From: Ignelater luminosus
Lineage: Eukaryota; Arthropoda; Insecta; Coleoptera; Elateridae
Direction of reading: 5' to 3'
NCBI GenBank assembly: GCA_011009095.1
Contig: VTPC01090925.1
Location: 124,968 to 188,967 of the forward strand
Length of the DNA: 64,000 nucleotides
Of the stretch, positions 38,215 to 50,483 are shown piece after piece (positions within the stretch are counted from its first letter, which is position 1; the number at the start of each line of letters is the position of its first letter). Below the pieces are notes generated by a model. The model saw nothing but the letters and a program-made list of their open reading frames with translations. It was not told the origin of the DNA and did not search any database. A program made the position numbers and the translations under genes.

Positions 38215-41200
38215 ACCAATCACTCAGCTCGCCCAGCCTTACACCTAATGGTACATATAGGCTTCTGGATTAAGCAAGTAAGTATTATAAGAATATTTCA
38301 AAGTTAAGGTTTTCTATTGTTTTCAAACGTCTGTTAATAAATGTAATTAAAATCAAAGTTTTTCCATTATTGACCAAAAACCAGAGAATCTAACATCTTT
38401 TAGGAAAATATATAATTAAAGGTTCAAGAGATTAATAAAAAGTATTTAGAGACACCTGTCTACGGACGCAAACAGGAAACAGGCGCAAACTTTTCTTTAG
38501 AATAAAGATTTATTTTTGAAATTTCAGCAGCAAGAAGTTTTCTAAATGTCATACAAGAATAATGTACTGAAGAGGTACAACGAGCCTTCATCCTGCCCTG
38601 TAACCATGAAAAGACCTTTTTTGTAGAATATTTTCTGCGACGTTTATCTTTTACTTGTTTAATAAATGCATTATTGTTTATTTAATTTTGATAATCATAT
38701 CTTTATGTTACAGATATATAGTGAAGTGTTATTAGAGTGATAAAGGTAGGTTCATACATCACTCGCTTACTGTGATCGACGCGGGGCGAGATACGATTTG
38801 CCCGGTGATGAGTTACAACCTACAAAGTTTATTGCATCTTTTAATTAGAAGTTACATATGAGAAAGGAAACGAGAGGGTGTGGGTCCTTCATTATTCTTC
38901 CAAATTTTGGGGTTAATACTGGTGAGAGTATTTAGCGATTATATTTCAATCTTGGCTGTAGAGTTGATATTAAGATTGTTTAAGCATGACGTGACACTGG
39001 GATTAGCGCTTTTATAGAGTTATCTGAATTATATCAATTGTGGAACTTGTGCAAAATTGCCTTCCTTTTATATGCAAGGTTAGATAAAATTCTTGTTCGA
39101 AACTGTTTTCCATATTTAACTTTATTTTCGAGTTTTCTACCGTTACAATTTTAAAGAATTGTTACAAACATTCTGGTTTTTCAGATTACTGCACAATAAA
39201 TCACAAAGGTCAGGAAACTTTCTTTGTATCCTGTTTCTCAAAGACTACATATAATTATGAATTACAGCAATTTGATAATTTTATAATAGAAAGCTGTTTT
39301 TTGGTGACAGTCCGTCTAACCGAGAAAAATTTCCCAGTTCAACTTTAGCAGTGCACAGAAATGAAACAAGTGAGGGTATTTATTCCTAATTTCTTTTGCA
39401 GAGAATTCTTTGTTTTATGAAGTTCCTTTTTTATTCTTCCGGTTTGCCAAGTCCCCGCAAAGGTTTTAAGGAAAGAAAATTATTTAATCTTTATAGAGTA
39501 CAATTTTCTGTGTTTTATTTATTCAAAATTAATTTACCTTAAATATCTTATTTGACTGGTCTAGTGTTCTTAATAACAACTCTTCCAGCCAAGTGAATAA
39601 AACAGGACAAAATTTAGAATTTTAGAACTCTTTTTATGTGCTGCTTACTTGATGATTTGTAGTTTTTAAGAGTGTGACATTAGAAGAATGAATGAATTTA
39701 ATTTAAAACTACTCTGTAATTACACTAATCAAAAGTTTGCTAATGCTATCATATTATCAACATAAAACTCAAGTTTTCTTTTCTAATTGTACCTTCAGCA
39801 TTGATTATTATTCCTAATGTAAAAGCGATTTTTATTTTGATACCACAATACGTCATTTTACTATCTCCAATATCTATTTTTAGATTGAACAAAACAAATA
39901 GGTAAAATGTCTGAAAAGAAACGTTGAATTGTGTTGTAAAACTTCAGCACGGCACAAATACAACGTATTGTAATGCGAACGTAAATGCTAATTACTATGC
40001 CTGTTTACGTTTGATACGAGCGTCACTTTGTTACACAAGCTGTAAAGATAATTGAAGAGCTTTGCGCAATTCGATCTGAAAGTCAATTAGTGTTGTACTT
40101 CTACATAACAATGAAACATTAGTACCCTCTTGACATCGAGTCAATGTTTCAATTATCAGCTACTTTTCAGGATAATCAGTTTTTTCTATGCTTTTTCTAA
40201 TTAACCCTTACTGCTAGATTTTTATGCATATTTTCTAAAAAGTAATTTGCACAGATCCATAGGTAGGAATCGACTAATAAAAACCAATGAACAAACTTGT
40301 AATATCAGGTCTGCTTTATATTGACACTCGACAACAGGACACTGATGTTGTGAGGTTGATTAGGATAGATTAAAGCAGTGATGTACACTGCAATATGTTT
40401 GCTAGTGACATGAAAGGATGTTTCTCTGCATCAAACAACTTATATGAGTTGAATGAGGTTGTTCCCCTACATGAAATAACAAACATAAAAGTCAAGTTTT
40501 ATTACTGTTAATATTTACAGGTGATTTGGAACTTTCAGTAAAAGTTAATTAGTTGTTAGACTTGTGTGTTTGTAGAAAAAATATTGATACATATTCATAA
40601 CAATATTTTCCTATGAACCTATTAATTTTACTTATATGATCTTTAACAAAATAATTATCTGAGACACAATTTAATGTTAACAATTAACTTGCTTACTATG
40701 TTTTCATAATTTCCATTAATTTTCAGCATGTTAATTAACACGTTATAGAAGCTTTAGTACTACATATAACGAAGAACGAACATCCATACGTCTCTCTCTT
40801 TCATAAAGGCTTGCTATAGATTCCAATATGCTTTTGGACAAATACGTTCAATATTGAAAATTTTGATGGTCGGTGGAATTCAATTCCATTGAATTATGGG
40901 CTATACCCATACCCATCTCTTAAAATATCACCATTAAGCCTTCACATGAATCATATCAGTCGATATCAGCTTATGTTAGAAAAAGCCGACGAAAAGAATC
41001 TTTATAGCTAAATTAACTAAAGTAATAAACTCAATAACTAGACTGCATTGTGACTAAAAACAATGCAGCAAGTCTTTGAATGATTCATGTTGGATAAGGA
41101 AATGTCACAAATAATGGAGCTAAAGTTTGGTTTTTCTTTAGAGCTGTGACAGAAGAAACAAAGGGTACCATGTGATGAAAAAGACCGTGATTAAACTTGC

Positions 41201-41980
41201 CTGGAGGATTAAAATTGCGGCAAACTAATTTTCTTGTACAAAGATGACTGACGGTAATAGAAAACAATATCAGACGTTGTACTTTAAGTATTCTAGTACA
41301 TGACAATGCTTGGCTGTTATTAATTTCCAAGTGTTAAATATTCAAGTGACCTCTGTACTTACTTATCAGTAAATACTTAATCTCTCTGGCCTTGTCTGAC
41401 CATTTTAGTAGGGAGGACTCTGTCGAAAGAAGTAAAAATTGTATTCTAACAGTTCTGCTCTATCTATAGGTATTAATGACGATCTTGATTATTCATTAGG
41501 TACTGTAGAATTTGGAGGAATTACGGAATTTAAAATGGTAAATAGCAAAGATAATATTAAAGAAATTTCTACTCGCCCTTATACACAGCATCTCAGCTGT
41601 CATCCTGGTTAAGCTACAGAACCAAGACACCACCAATTCTCAACCCCACTACACCGTTTAAATGGGTTTCCATTAGAAAGAAAAAACAGAAAATAAATGT
41701 GCTTACAATGCAGGCGGTATGTTAGCAGGTGGTTCTGTCATGCAAAAAACACTACTTTGCAACATCTGTAGTTGGTAATATGCAACAATGCATTAGTGTA
41801 TCAATCTCAGATTTCGAGGACACTAAATTCTGAACGACGAAGGAGTCCATTTGTAAGTACTGAAATGATACTGAAAATCCACAACTATAATTTAACATTC
41901 AACCATAAACAGACCGTACACTTTTTTAGCGGTTGAACTTCTCTATTTACCAACCTCCCCAAGAAATTAGTGCTCGGAAG
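38215..41980. other. AT-rich stretch, nothing recognised
   Basis: No gene, RNA or repeat family is supported. A short GC-richer patch at about 38760-38830 has no frame. The frame at 41085-41330 on the minus strand lacks motifs. Confidence 0.45.
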
Positions 41981-42004
41981 TGGGCCAGGCTTTGCTTTCA
42001 AACG

Positions 42005-42515
42005 AACCACATGTAGTAGTCCCCGGTCGAGCTTTGTCCTTCATTCTCTTTTCAAGAAAATTAAGAGATTTCCACACAAAGGTTAACTGCCTCGAAGACA
42101 GATCGTGCTTTATCCTCAAACACACTGCCTAGCCTTAAGAGGCTGCTTGTCTAGTTTCGTTTTATCGAGATCGATAAAGTTTCGCCATCAAAAGATCTGT
42201 TAGGCTTCGCTCTTTATCATAGTTTTACTAAAGACATATATGCCAGCACCGCGAATATAAAGTGAGAAACTTAAATATGTATTGTTACCTTTTCGTAAAG
42301 TCTATGCTCAAAGGTGAGTGGTCTTTGGCCTCTATTAACCTTCTTGAAAAAGCTATTAAAAATACGGATTAGGTTTCTCCCTCAACGGAGCACATGTGGA
42401 TGTTTTTAGTCGGACTTTTATCCCTATTAAAGTTTGCGAGAAAACTACGCAGGAATGCGTATCGGGCTTTGTCCTTCATTAACATTCTTGAAGACAATAT
42501 ACAAACACGAATCCT
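42005..42515 (+). repeat. Decayed tandem array of about 50-110-bp units
   Basis: A motif of the form (C/G)GGCTTTGTCCTTCATTAAC followed by TTCTTGAAGA-like and TACAAATACGGAT-like bases recurs, with divergence, near 42017, 42106, 42209, 42322, 42408 and 42464. The best pair is 42322 and 42464 (CTATTAACCTTCTTGAAAAA against CATTAACATTCTTGAAGACA). Spacing varies from about 55 to 115 bases. It looks like an old minisatellite or a satellite-derived array; no coding sense was found. Confidence 0.45.
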
Positions 42516-43149
42516 ATCGGGAAAATGTCTTATAAATAAATGAAAAACAATTAAAGCTGCATGGCCTGTTGTAAACTCTAAAAAAACAGCATGAAAAAGA
42601 TTATACACAGACTAATAAGAACCTAAATAGTTGGATACGGTATTATATGAAGAAATAATAAAAACTAAAGAGGAATATAAGAACGATGACGCTAAATCCA
42701 GACAAGAAGAAAAACCAAGCAATAATTAAAGTAGCAAATAAGGTTGCCAAACAAATTTTTATTAGGAAAAAATGTAAAATATCAGAGAAATATGACTACA
42801 TAAATTGCAGAATATTCTAGCAACACTTAAATTTTATAAAACAGTAAAGAAATTTGACAAAGAAGAAAGAAAAAGAATGAGACCAAAAGAGCAACAATAA
42901 TAGAAGGAACGAAATACTACCGTGAAGTTCTCAGCTGGGAAGGAGGAATAAATCTGTAAAAATACACACATCAAGAATGTCTAAGGAACACATAGTTTAA
43001 TCATTATATTTGCAAGTTTATCACTTCTAAAGTAAAACTAAAATAAAATTTGAAAGATGCTTAACAATTACTAGCGGTAATCGAGAAGCTTAAAATGTGG
43101 GGTGTGCAGAACATGGGAATTGGAATTCGCAATACTACGGTACAGTTTT

Positions 43150-43559
43150 GTTAAGGACGAATCGCGGTTTGGGTTGTACCCAGATACAAGAAGCACTCTG
43201 CTCTGGAGACGACCTAGAAATCAGAAACGGTTAAAAAATGTTTAACAGGCAAAAAAAATTCTAAAGCGTAACGATCACGGTATGAGGAAGAATAATAATA
43301 GGTAGAAGAACAGATTTCGTTTACATCGTGGGTCACTAATGGTAGACAGATATCGCGATAACATTTTGTAGCCTGTTGTCGTCCTTCTCACAGCTAAATA
43401 AGACCTCATGTTGCTGCTACCGTTTCTCAGTGGCTGCAAACACATAATGTATACGTTTCTGTACAGTCTCCAGACCTAAATCCCACAGAGCTTGCTCAAA
43501 GAAGAGTTCTTGCTGATATGAAGAACATCCATACCAATTTAGATCTTTTAGTTAATTAA
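43150..43559 (+). pseudogene. Tc1-like transposase, C-terminal half, broken
   Basis: VKDESRFGLYPDTR (43150-43191) is the first catalytic block (DESRF). LWRRPRNQKR follows, then GSLMVDRYRDNIL near 43333-43370, and after frame changes RPHVAATVSQWLQTHNV and QSPDLNPTE near 43407-43490, the block holding the final Glu of DD34E in Tc1-like enzymes. The second catalytic Asp segment is damaged near 43395. The frame ends at TAA (43557-43559). The N-terminal DNA-binding half and inverted repeats were not found. Confidence 0.82.
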
Positions 43560-44354
43560 ATCTTATTAATTTCAATAACAAAATGTTAAGTTCATATCAA
43601 TCATCAGCACAAGATAAACATTACAAATATGCATAAATTCACTCCACCGCACTGTTGTTGTTTTGCTGCTAAACGATACTTCATTTAAAAAAATTATCTA
43701 GATTAATTGGCTCAGAAAATATCTACGAAAGTTCAATCTCTTAGGATATTTGTTTTCTTCTAAACCTTAAGCAAGCATAATGTGATAAAGATGGAACAAG
43801 TTGTTAAATGACTTATTCCAGTTTTTCTCTCAATGATCTTTTGGCTAATATTAGGATCTTCATCTAATATTTCTAATAACTGCAATTCTATTTTCAACGG
43901 TTGTATTCGAAAATTTTAAAGAGCACGCTTTACGTGAATCACTCTGTATACCATAGATGAAGTGAGGATTTGCATTCTAACCTTGTAAGGAACATACAAA
44001 ATTAAGCAAATTTAGAAAAGAATGAAAAGGATGCCATTCCCTGAAAGAATAAAGCAGTAGATCGCGTGTTACTACGATGAGTTGCACGCTACATATCCTT
44101 GTAGAGGGTTAGCTAAATTCCAGTGGGCGGTGAAATGACCAACATATCATGTTATGGGCAATTCTAAATTCTATAATATAGAAACGTACCATAGTAATGC
44201 AACTGATGCAGCTCCACCACCTATTCAAATTGCTAGTTCCAAAAAAAGGTGGGACGTTTTGCCCAAGTGGCGCTGCAAGTGGAGATTCACTGTCACATTA
44301 AAGTGATTTATTATAATTTAAATTCGCTTGTAACGTATCAGAATTATTATAAAA

Positions 44355-45135
44355 GTGAATAAAAGAAGTATTGATGATGATGGTGATGTGATGAAAAGAA
44401 TGGCAGCACCATTTTTTGGATCTGGTCAAAACATAATTGCCGATAATAATTGGTTTACTGATTTCAACCTCATCCATGAATTGAAAACGAAGAAGTTGTC
44501 AAATGTTAGCACAGTCAGAAAAAATAAACAGCACTTGCCTTTTTATTTTGTCAATGTTAAAGGGAGAGCACAATACAGCAGTATATTTGGTTCAATGACG
44601 GGATAGGATGAGATGGTTCCCGCGTAAAGGGAAAAACGTGATTCTTGCATCCTCCCTTTACTCTGATGACGTCATTAATTCTAGATCTGGATATAAAATG
44701 AAACCAAAGCTGATCACGCTTTACAACTCCACCAGAGTGGTGTAGATACAGCAGATCAAATGTGTCTTTTTACAAGGTACAACGCAATATAAAGCGCGAG
44801 CCAATGGTAATCTTTTTTGCCATGCTGAACGTAGAAGGCATCAATTCTCAAGTTATTTACCTTGGCAATCAACTGGAACCAATGTATCGATGAAGATTTC
44901 TGAAAAGGTTGGCTCATTAGCTGGTGGTTGAAGAGATGCAGCGAAGAAGTCAAATGACGTCCGGCCTTCACACCTACCCCCCAATAAAAGAAAGAAATGC
45001 ACCATCCGTAATCTAAAAACGGGTAAACAAATTGTCCAAATATGCATGCAAAAAAAATGCAAGAACGGAGTCTGCTTGTCCCACGCAAATATGATTTGCG
45101 AAGCCTGCTTTTCAGTGTGCCAATTCATACCCTAA
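44355..45135 (+). pseudogene. piggyBac transposase, C-terminal half, broken
   Basis: The open frame of 83 residues (44355-44606) includes MAAPFFGSGQNIIADNNWFT (second catalytic Asp block, ADNWFTS in live copies, here with an extra Asn) and VSTVRKNKQHLPF. After a stop come ILASSLYSDDVI, KPKLITLYNST, GVDTADQMC near 44735-44763 (last Asp pair kept), and FAMLNVEGINSQVIY near 44817-44862. A Cys-rich finger follows near 44996-45105, with CTIRN, ICMQKKCKNGVCLSH and ICEACF. Stops and shifts separate the blocks. Confidence 0.83.
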
Positions 45136-45464
45136 AATAAATCTGAGACTAGTGATTCTGATGGAACTTGTTTCTAATAATATCTAAGTGCCTAACTTGT
45201 GAGGGTTTTACCTAATTTTATTATTTTGTAATACTTATAACTACAAATGTAAACATATTTTGCGATAATTTCGAAATTTTTATACTTTTGCTTTTGGGTC
45301 TGTTATGAATCATAAATGTTTTTTTTTTCAATACATCTCTATGAAGGTAAGGAATTTTGGTTTTTGGCGTAAAATAGATTTTATGGTCAGTTTTCAAAAG
45401 TGTGTCTCTCAGGCACACCGCGCCCGACCCAGGAATTTTCGAAAGGCGCCTGACGGAGGGTTAA
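44355..45464 (+). mobile_element. piggyBac-type element of a second lineage, 5' truncated, ends at TTAA
   Basis: Transposase remnants run from 44355 to about 45135, and the element seems to end with CTGACGGAGGG directly followed by TTAA (45461-45464). Read inward, the end is TTAACCCTCCGTCAGGCGCC, the usual TTAACCC start of piggyBac ends. The left end and the N-terminal half of the transposase are missing. It differs from the copy at 33-35.5 kb in every conserved block, so it is a separate lineage. Confidence 0.68.
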
Positions 45465-45469
45465 TATAA

Positions 45470-48400
45470 AATGGAAGTAATTGTGTTATACACGAATCGA
45501 TGAGAAATTTAATTTACTTTCCAAATATTTTTTTAAGATTCAGCCTATCACAAATGGGAAAACGTAGACCGATTTTAAGCAGTCGTACTACGCCTTTTTG
45601 ATAAGCAAACTTCAGGTGCCTCCTTTCGAAAAGTTGAGGAACTTACAACTCGTATCTCCTATATACAATATATCCAAACGTTAGCTTGTAACGAATTTGT
45701 TTCAGGTTCAGACGTAGATTGACTTTTGATAAAATTATTAAGAATAAGTAAATTTTAAGCTTTTTATTAAATTCTGCTATGAAAAAATCGCTGGCCGGCC
45801 ATAAAATTTAGCTTATATTTATTTACTTGTTAGATAAGTTTGCTTTTGTTTAAATATTTAAAGTGTAATCCTATGATTAATTATCACTGATTATAATAAT
45901 TATTTTAATCTGTCAGCAAATCTTTCTGTGTCGTTGTTGCTAAATTAATTAAAGCAAACTTGTTTAAATCCGAATCATATTAGCTTTTTAAATAGTGATT
46001 TATAATTTTAATTCGTGTATTTTTAAAATTTATTGTTCATTAAAATATCGAATTAGTTAATTCAAAATCTAACAGATTAGTATCGATATTTCCTGCAATA
46101 CAAATTTATCTGCACTTCAGATTTACGTAGTGTAAACCAATTTCTCAAGTTCAGGGATGAGTGTTATGACCTTTTAATTAAAACCTCTAGCTATTTCCGT
46201 CATATAAACACCGTTTATTTATTATTTATTTAAACAACAAAAACAAAAACAGCGCAAAGGTCTGTAACTACTGTGTAGAGTATACTACATACCATACCAA
46301 CACCAACCACAAATATTCATGTTTGCCAAACCCGACATTATTTTCTCAACCCCGTACTTCACTTGAAAGCTTCAACTTGTCGCTAGCATATTGATTAGAA
46401 AATAGAAAGTAACAGTTCTTGTAATAATATCTTGTCTTATAGGTATAAAAGCTCATTTAAATTCGGTAAGAGAGCAAACAAGACTTTTTTGATTGATCTG
46501 ACGTATTCTCTCAATGGATTAAAGTAAAAATAAAAATACCATTTTTAAAGTTGCTGTAGTCTGTTATATTTTACATATCAAAACAGATATGATATAAATT
46601 CCAATAAAAAAATACAGACGTCAACAGCACAGCCGGTATAATTTTTATATTGTAGAAGTTCAGAAAAAAACTACACAGACGTATATTTAATATTATAAGC
46701 GTTTTAAATCCATCACTTATGATTATCTGTCAGTTTTGCTAGACAACGTATCTACAATTTTCACTTGTATCCATATTTTTGCTGGCAGGGTGGAAAAATG
46801 TAACGATAATGTGGGCCCAGATTGCTCCTCCGTCACGATGATGAACTCTGATGTCAGACGAACAAAAGCGAACGACATTTCAAACCGGAAATAACTCGTA
46901 ATGTCTTGACGAGTTGCTCTTATGGAAACGGACAGACGATGCTTCCGAATGCCAGTACTTGGATATTCATGTGTTTTTATTCCCTCTGAGAATTTTACAT
47001 TAATCCTGAAATGGTAAAAAGAACGAGTTTTCCCTTGCAAAGTTATTAAGTTCCTTTCTTCAGATGGAACGTCTTTAAGCAAAGCAAAGAAAACGAGAAA
47101 ATTATTCTCGAAATTATCAAGCAGCGAGTATTAAAAAAGGGTATCATCCGCTTTAAGGTATTTTGTATTGTAATTTAGTGAGTGACACGATCGGTCGTGG
47201 GGTGGAATGCTAATGCGAAGATAGAGCGGCCGAAGAGGATAGATAGCGCCAAAAGAGATTGGATTGATCCAATCACTTGGACACACAAATGCGATTCCGC
47301 GCCTATGAATAAATGCGACCGATATGAGGCAAATACATCTCCCGCAGGGCCATCCATCACTCAGCAACAGTTAACATTTCCAGCGTTTTTCTTACACATC
47401 TGAATTTACACAAAAAATTATTGCATATGTATGTGTATCACTCTGGAATAATATCGCACGCGAAAATATCTTTTAAATTTAAAATCCCCGTTGATAGATC
47501 TAAAAAATAAATTTCTCGAATATTAATTTTTTGCTAAAAATTCACTACATTTTATGGTTTCATAATGAGCACGGAAGAGGAAGGTAAAAGCAATCTACTT
47601 CAGTAAAGGCTGGGATCCTATTTCAAACGCTTTCAGTGGTACGTGTGTATAGGGTTTAAGTATCGCGTATCTTTAAGTGCGGGCCAATTTTCCACGCGCT
47701 TGATCCTTTACACGATAAAAAGTTGGATAGCGTTCATCTTACCCTAGCAGTTGTTGGGTAACACGCCACTCAACGGTATCCACTTTAGCCTTTCAAAACC
47801 ATGAGCATAACAGTTCAAGTTTGAAATGTTACATATGAATCCTAAGTTATAAGCTTATTACTGCACACGGTCTCAAAATTTCAAATCCGCTGTTACTAAG
47901 GCTTATTTTTTCATTTGCAAAGTGCCGTAATAAATAAATTCAGATCTGTAATTAATTGTTTTCTGTAAAAGAAGATTAAACGCAACAAAAACGAGAAACT
48001 CTTGTATAATGAAAATTCCGTTTCTTACCGAAAGTATAAAAATAACCGTATAGAGAAAAAGTCTATATATTATCATTTTTCTTGTCAAGATCTTCTGAAC
48101 TATACTTTTTTTCCTGGAAATTATTCCTTGTCCTCTCCGTTAAATGAAATCATTAATTTGAATAAAAAAGTTGGACATAGTTGTTTCGAAATGACAGTTT
48201 TATTCAAAAGTAGCAAAATTGTTTATGACAAAGGGAAAATTTTATATTCAGCTATAAATTATGTGAAGGCATAAATATAAAATGTATTTTATAGATCATA
48301 ATCTGGTGTTTATAAATAGCAGGCATTGAATAAAATATTGAAAATAATATTCACGTATCAAACTTGTAAAAAGTCAAACTCTAAATGTTCCTTTATGTTT

Positions 48401-48996
48401 GTTATTACTAGAATTAATTTCAGATAGTAATTATTGTTTTAGAAAAGGTATAAGTCTCGAATTTTATATTTAATGTTTTAAGATAGTTCCTTCTAGGGTA
48501 GGCACGTTCGTAACAGGAGATATCAAGAATTTCTCTAATTAGTTAGTCTATGGAAGCAAGATGTTGCATTTATGTAAATGAATTATCCTCAATTGAGAGA
48601 GTTTGCTGCTTAATCTGGTTTATTGTTATTAAATGTAACTGCTATTATGGTCATGACTGTTGAAATTCTGCTTTGTAGTCTAAAATGTATTGACAGAGAC
48701 ATAAATGTTGCACCATGGCAGCCAGTTTTAAATCAAACGAAGCAGGATGGAAAGCAGTTCTTCCGAATGTTTTTTAAATAATGCTGTCATCAAGTAAAAA
48801 TTGTTAAAACCCTATATAAGTGAACACTTTAAAAGATTTTCTAGTTTTAGACTTCAAGCGGTTTTCTAATTTAACAACAGAAATCAAAAAGCGACCTATG
48901 CGTGTGTATGATTTATGGTTAATTAGATGGGCAAGTTTGCACTAATTGGAAAACTACAGAAAACGATAAGCCGTAATATGAAACTAAGTAAAAAGC
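45470..48996. other. Mostly AT-rich; one GC-richer patch at 46.73-47.4 kb
   Basis: No gene is recognised. The patch 46730-47400 is less AT-rich than the surroundings and has frames on both strands (119 residues minus at 46723-47082; 73 residues plus at 47182-47403), none with known motifs. GATTGGATTGATCCAATC near 47258-47275 is a near-palindrome. It may be a host control region or untranslated exon. Confidence 0.4.
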
Positions 48997-49000
48997 TAAA
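48997..49000. repeat. Left target-site duplication TAAA
   Basis: TAAA directly precedes the left inverted repeat, and the same four bases directly follow the right one (52940-52943). A 4-bp duplication is the simplest reading; a TA or 3-bp duplication cannot be excluded because the flanks are AT-rich. Confidence 0.65.
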
Positions 49001-49030
49001 CGTTGTCCTAATTAACAAACCACGTAACTC
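49001..49030 (+). repeat. Left terminal inverted repeat
   Basis: Thirty bases starting CGTTGTCCTAATTAACAAAC and ending CACGTAACTC. The reverse complement of 52910-52939 is the same except at position 6 (T here, G there). The inner part contains a copy of the CCACGTAACTCC motif, so the terminal repeat itself is a likely transposase-binding site. Confidence 0.9.
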
Positions 49031-49098
49031 CAAAAAATACGATTTTGAGATTTTCATGCTATTGCATCCGTTTATGGTTCCTGCACAACTTCACCAAA

Positions 49099-49657
49099 CC
49101 TCATAACTCCAAAAAATTTAAATCATCGAACAAAAGGAAAAAACAAACCACGTATATTTTTAGGGGGGAATTTCGTTATTGCAAACCAAGTAACTCCTAG
49201 CAGGGGCAGCCTGTTGTGATGCAAAAGTGTGCTGCCTGTGCAGTGTTTGGATTTATCTGTGATTACAACATTCTTTTATTGTTTGGAGGCTATATGGCAC
49301 GTGTTTGAAGGTTGGTAATGCAATCTAATATTATTTTAGCATAAAATTATAATGAATATAAAATTTTAAGTTGAAAACTAACCTGTTTGAACAGGATTTG
49401 TGATTTACGTGTTTTGTTAACAAAACAAAGTTTTAGGTTAGTTTGCAATTTTTGAGGAGTTACACGTTTTCATTCTATCAACGTTTACTTTTAAAATAAT
49501 TTACTTAAAATTGTACTTTACTAAGTTTAGTTTAAATTCAGGTAATTTATAAGTTTTATGAGGATTTACTAGCAGAAAAACATTATTTTTTGTGTACTTC
49601 TACTAAACTCAGATGGAGTTACGTTGTGTGCTAATCTGTTCTTTATGAAGTTACGAG
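49099..49657. repeat. Left subterminal repeat arm
   Basis: Copies of the CCACGTAACTCC-like motif: plus orientation at 49099-49110 (CCTCATAACTCC) and 49186-49197 (CCAAGTAACTCC), a partial CCACGTA at 49148-49154; minus orientation at 49456-49466 (GGAGTTACACG), 49615-49624 (GGAGTTACGT) and 49647-49657 (GAAGTTACGAG). Such clustered copies in an arm are typical of transposons whose transposase binds many subterminal sites, as in hAT and P-like elements. Confidence 0.75.
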
Positions 49658-49801
49658 TTTTTATTTCAATATGAAACGGTAGATACGGGGTTTATCTACA
49701 ATTAAAGGTTTTGAATGAAAGACATTCCAGGAGTTAAGTGGTCTGTATTCGTTTTATTAAACTGACCACTAATTACGTTTTTGTTACTTTTCAGTTCAAA
49801 A

Positions 49802-50474
49802 ATGTCTTCGAGAACAAAAAAAAATGCTACAACTAGCAATAATTGCACAATCTGGCAAGGGAAATGGTGGATGTTTGTTTTCGCCACCGGTCAAGAACCA
49901 AGATTGTACTGACTGTACTAATTCACCTTCAAAGATTGACAACGAAGATGTCATTGTTGATGATATTATTTCTACAGCAGACACGTTCATGATTGATGAA
50001 AATAGCAACTTAATTCAAACATTTCCTGAATCTGAAACGCAAAATCATACAGCTGATGTAAATGATTTAAATAATTTAATAATATTAGAGACTGAAAATA
50101 ATAACAAAAATGTTAATAACACACAACTAGTGGAGGAAAAGGAAGAAGCTGAAAATTTTGATATAAGTCACGATATAAGTTTTGGAAGTCTCCCTATAAA
50201 CCTAAACTTTTCAGATACTGAAGCACTTAGTGCTGTTAAAGAATTACATTATGATTGTAACATACTGACACATATAGACCTTGATTATAGTTTAATAAGT
50301 AAAAGTGTTTACTGTCAAGCAGAAAAATCTAATGATTTTATCTCAGAACCATGTGACAAGGGAACAAAGAATGCAACGGAGTTAAGTCAAGAGGTAAACA
50401 GTAGACAAGAAATAATTGTGGTAGTTGAAGTTTACAAGGAGAAAAATCAATTACCAGAACCTAGAGTTTTGTAG
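49802..50474 (+). pseudogene. DUF7869-family transposase, N-terminal piece
   Basis: Acidic, Asn-rich region. The frame from 49824 gives 216 residues ending at TAG (50472-50474). An ATG at 49802 in another frame lies just before a run of nine A, so the true start may be there, with a shift in the A-run. TTACTTTTCAG ending at 49794 looks like a 3' splice site, suggesting an upstream untranslated exon. Near residues 76-115 is a block TADVNDLN...LIILETENN, VNNTQLVEE, EEAENFDIS that recurs in the next piece. The TAG is in the same frame as the next piece, with three codons before its ATG, so it is a single in-frame stop. No known domain is assigned to this part. Confidence 0.7.
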
Positions 50475-50483
50475 GATAATAAA

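Noticed and set aside
42640-42960. Lysine-rich stretch resembling the linker between LINE endonuclease and RT
   Set aside because: Low complexity, no endonuclease or RT block nearby; composition alone does not support a call.
44110-44340. Possible extra N-terminal part of the second piggyBac transposase
   Set aside because: Short basic frames only; no conserved block before 44355.
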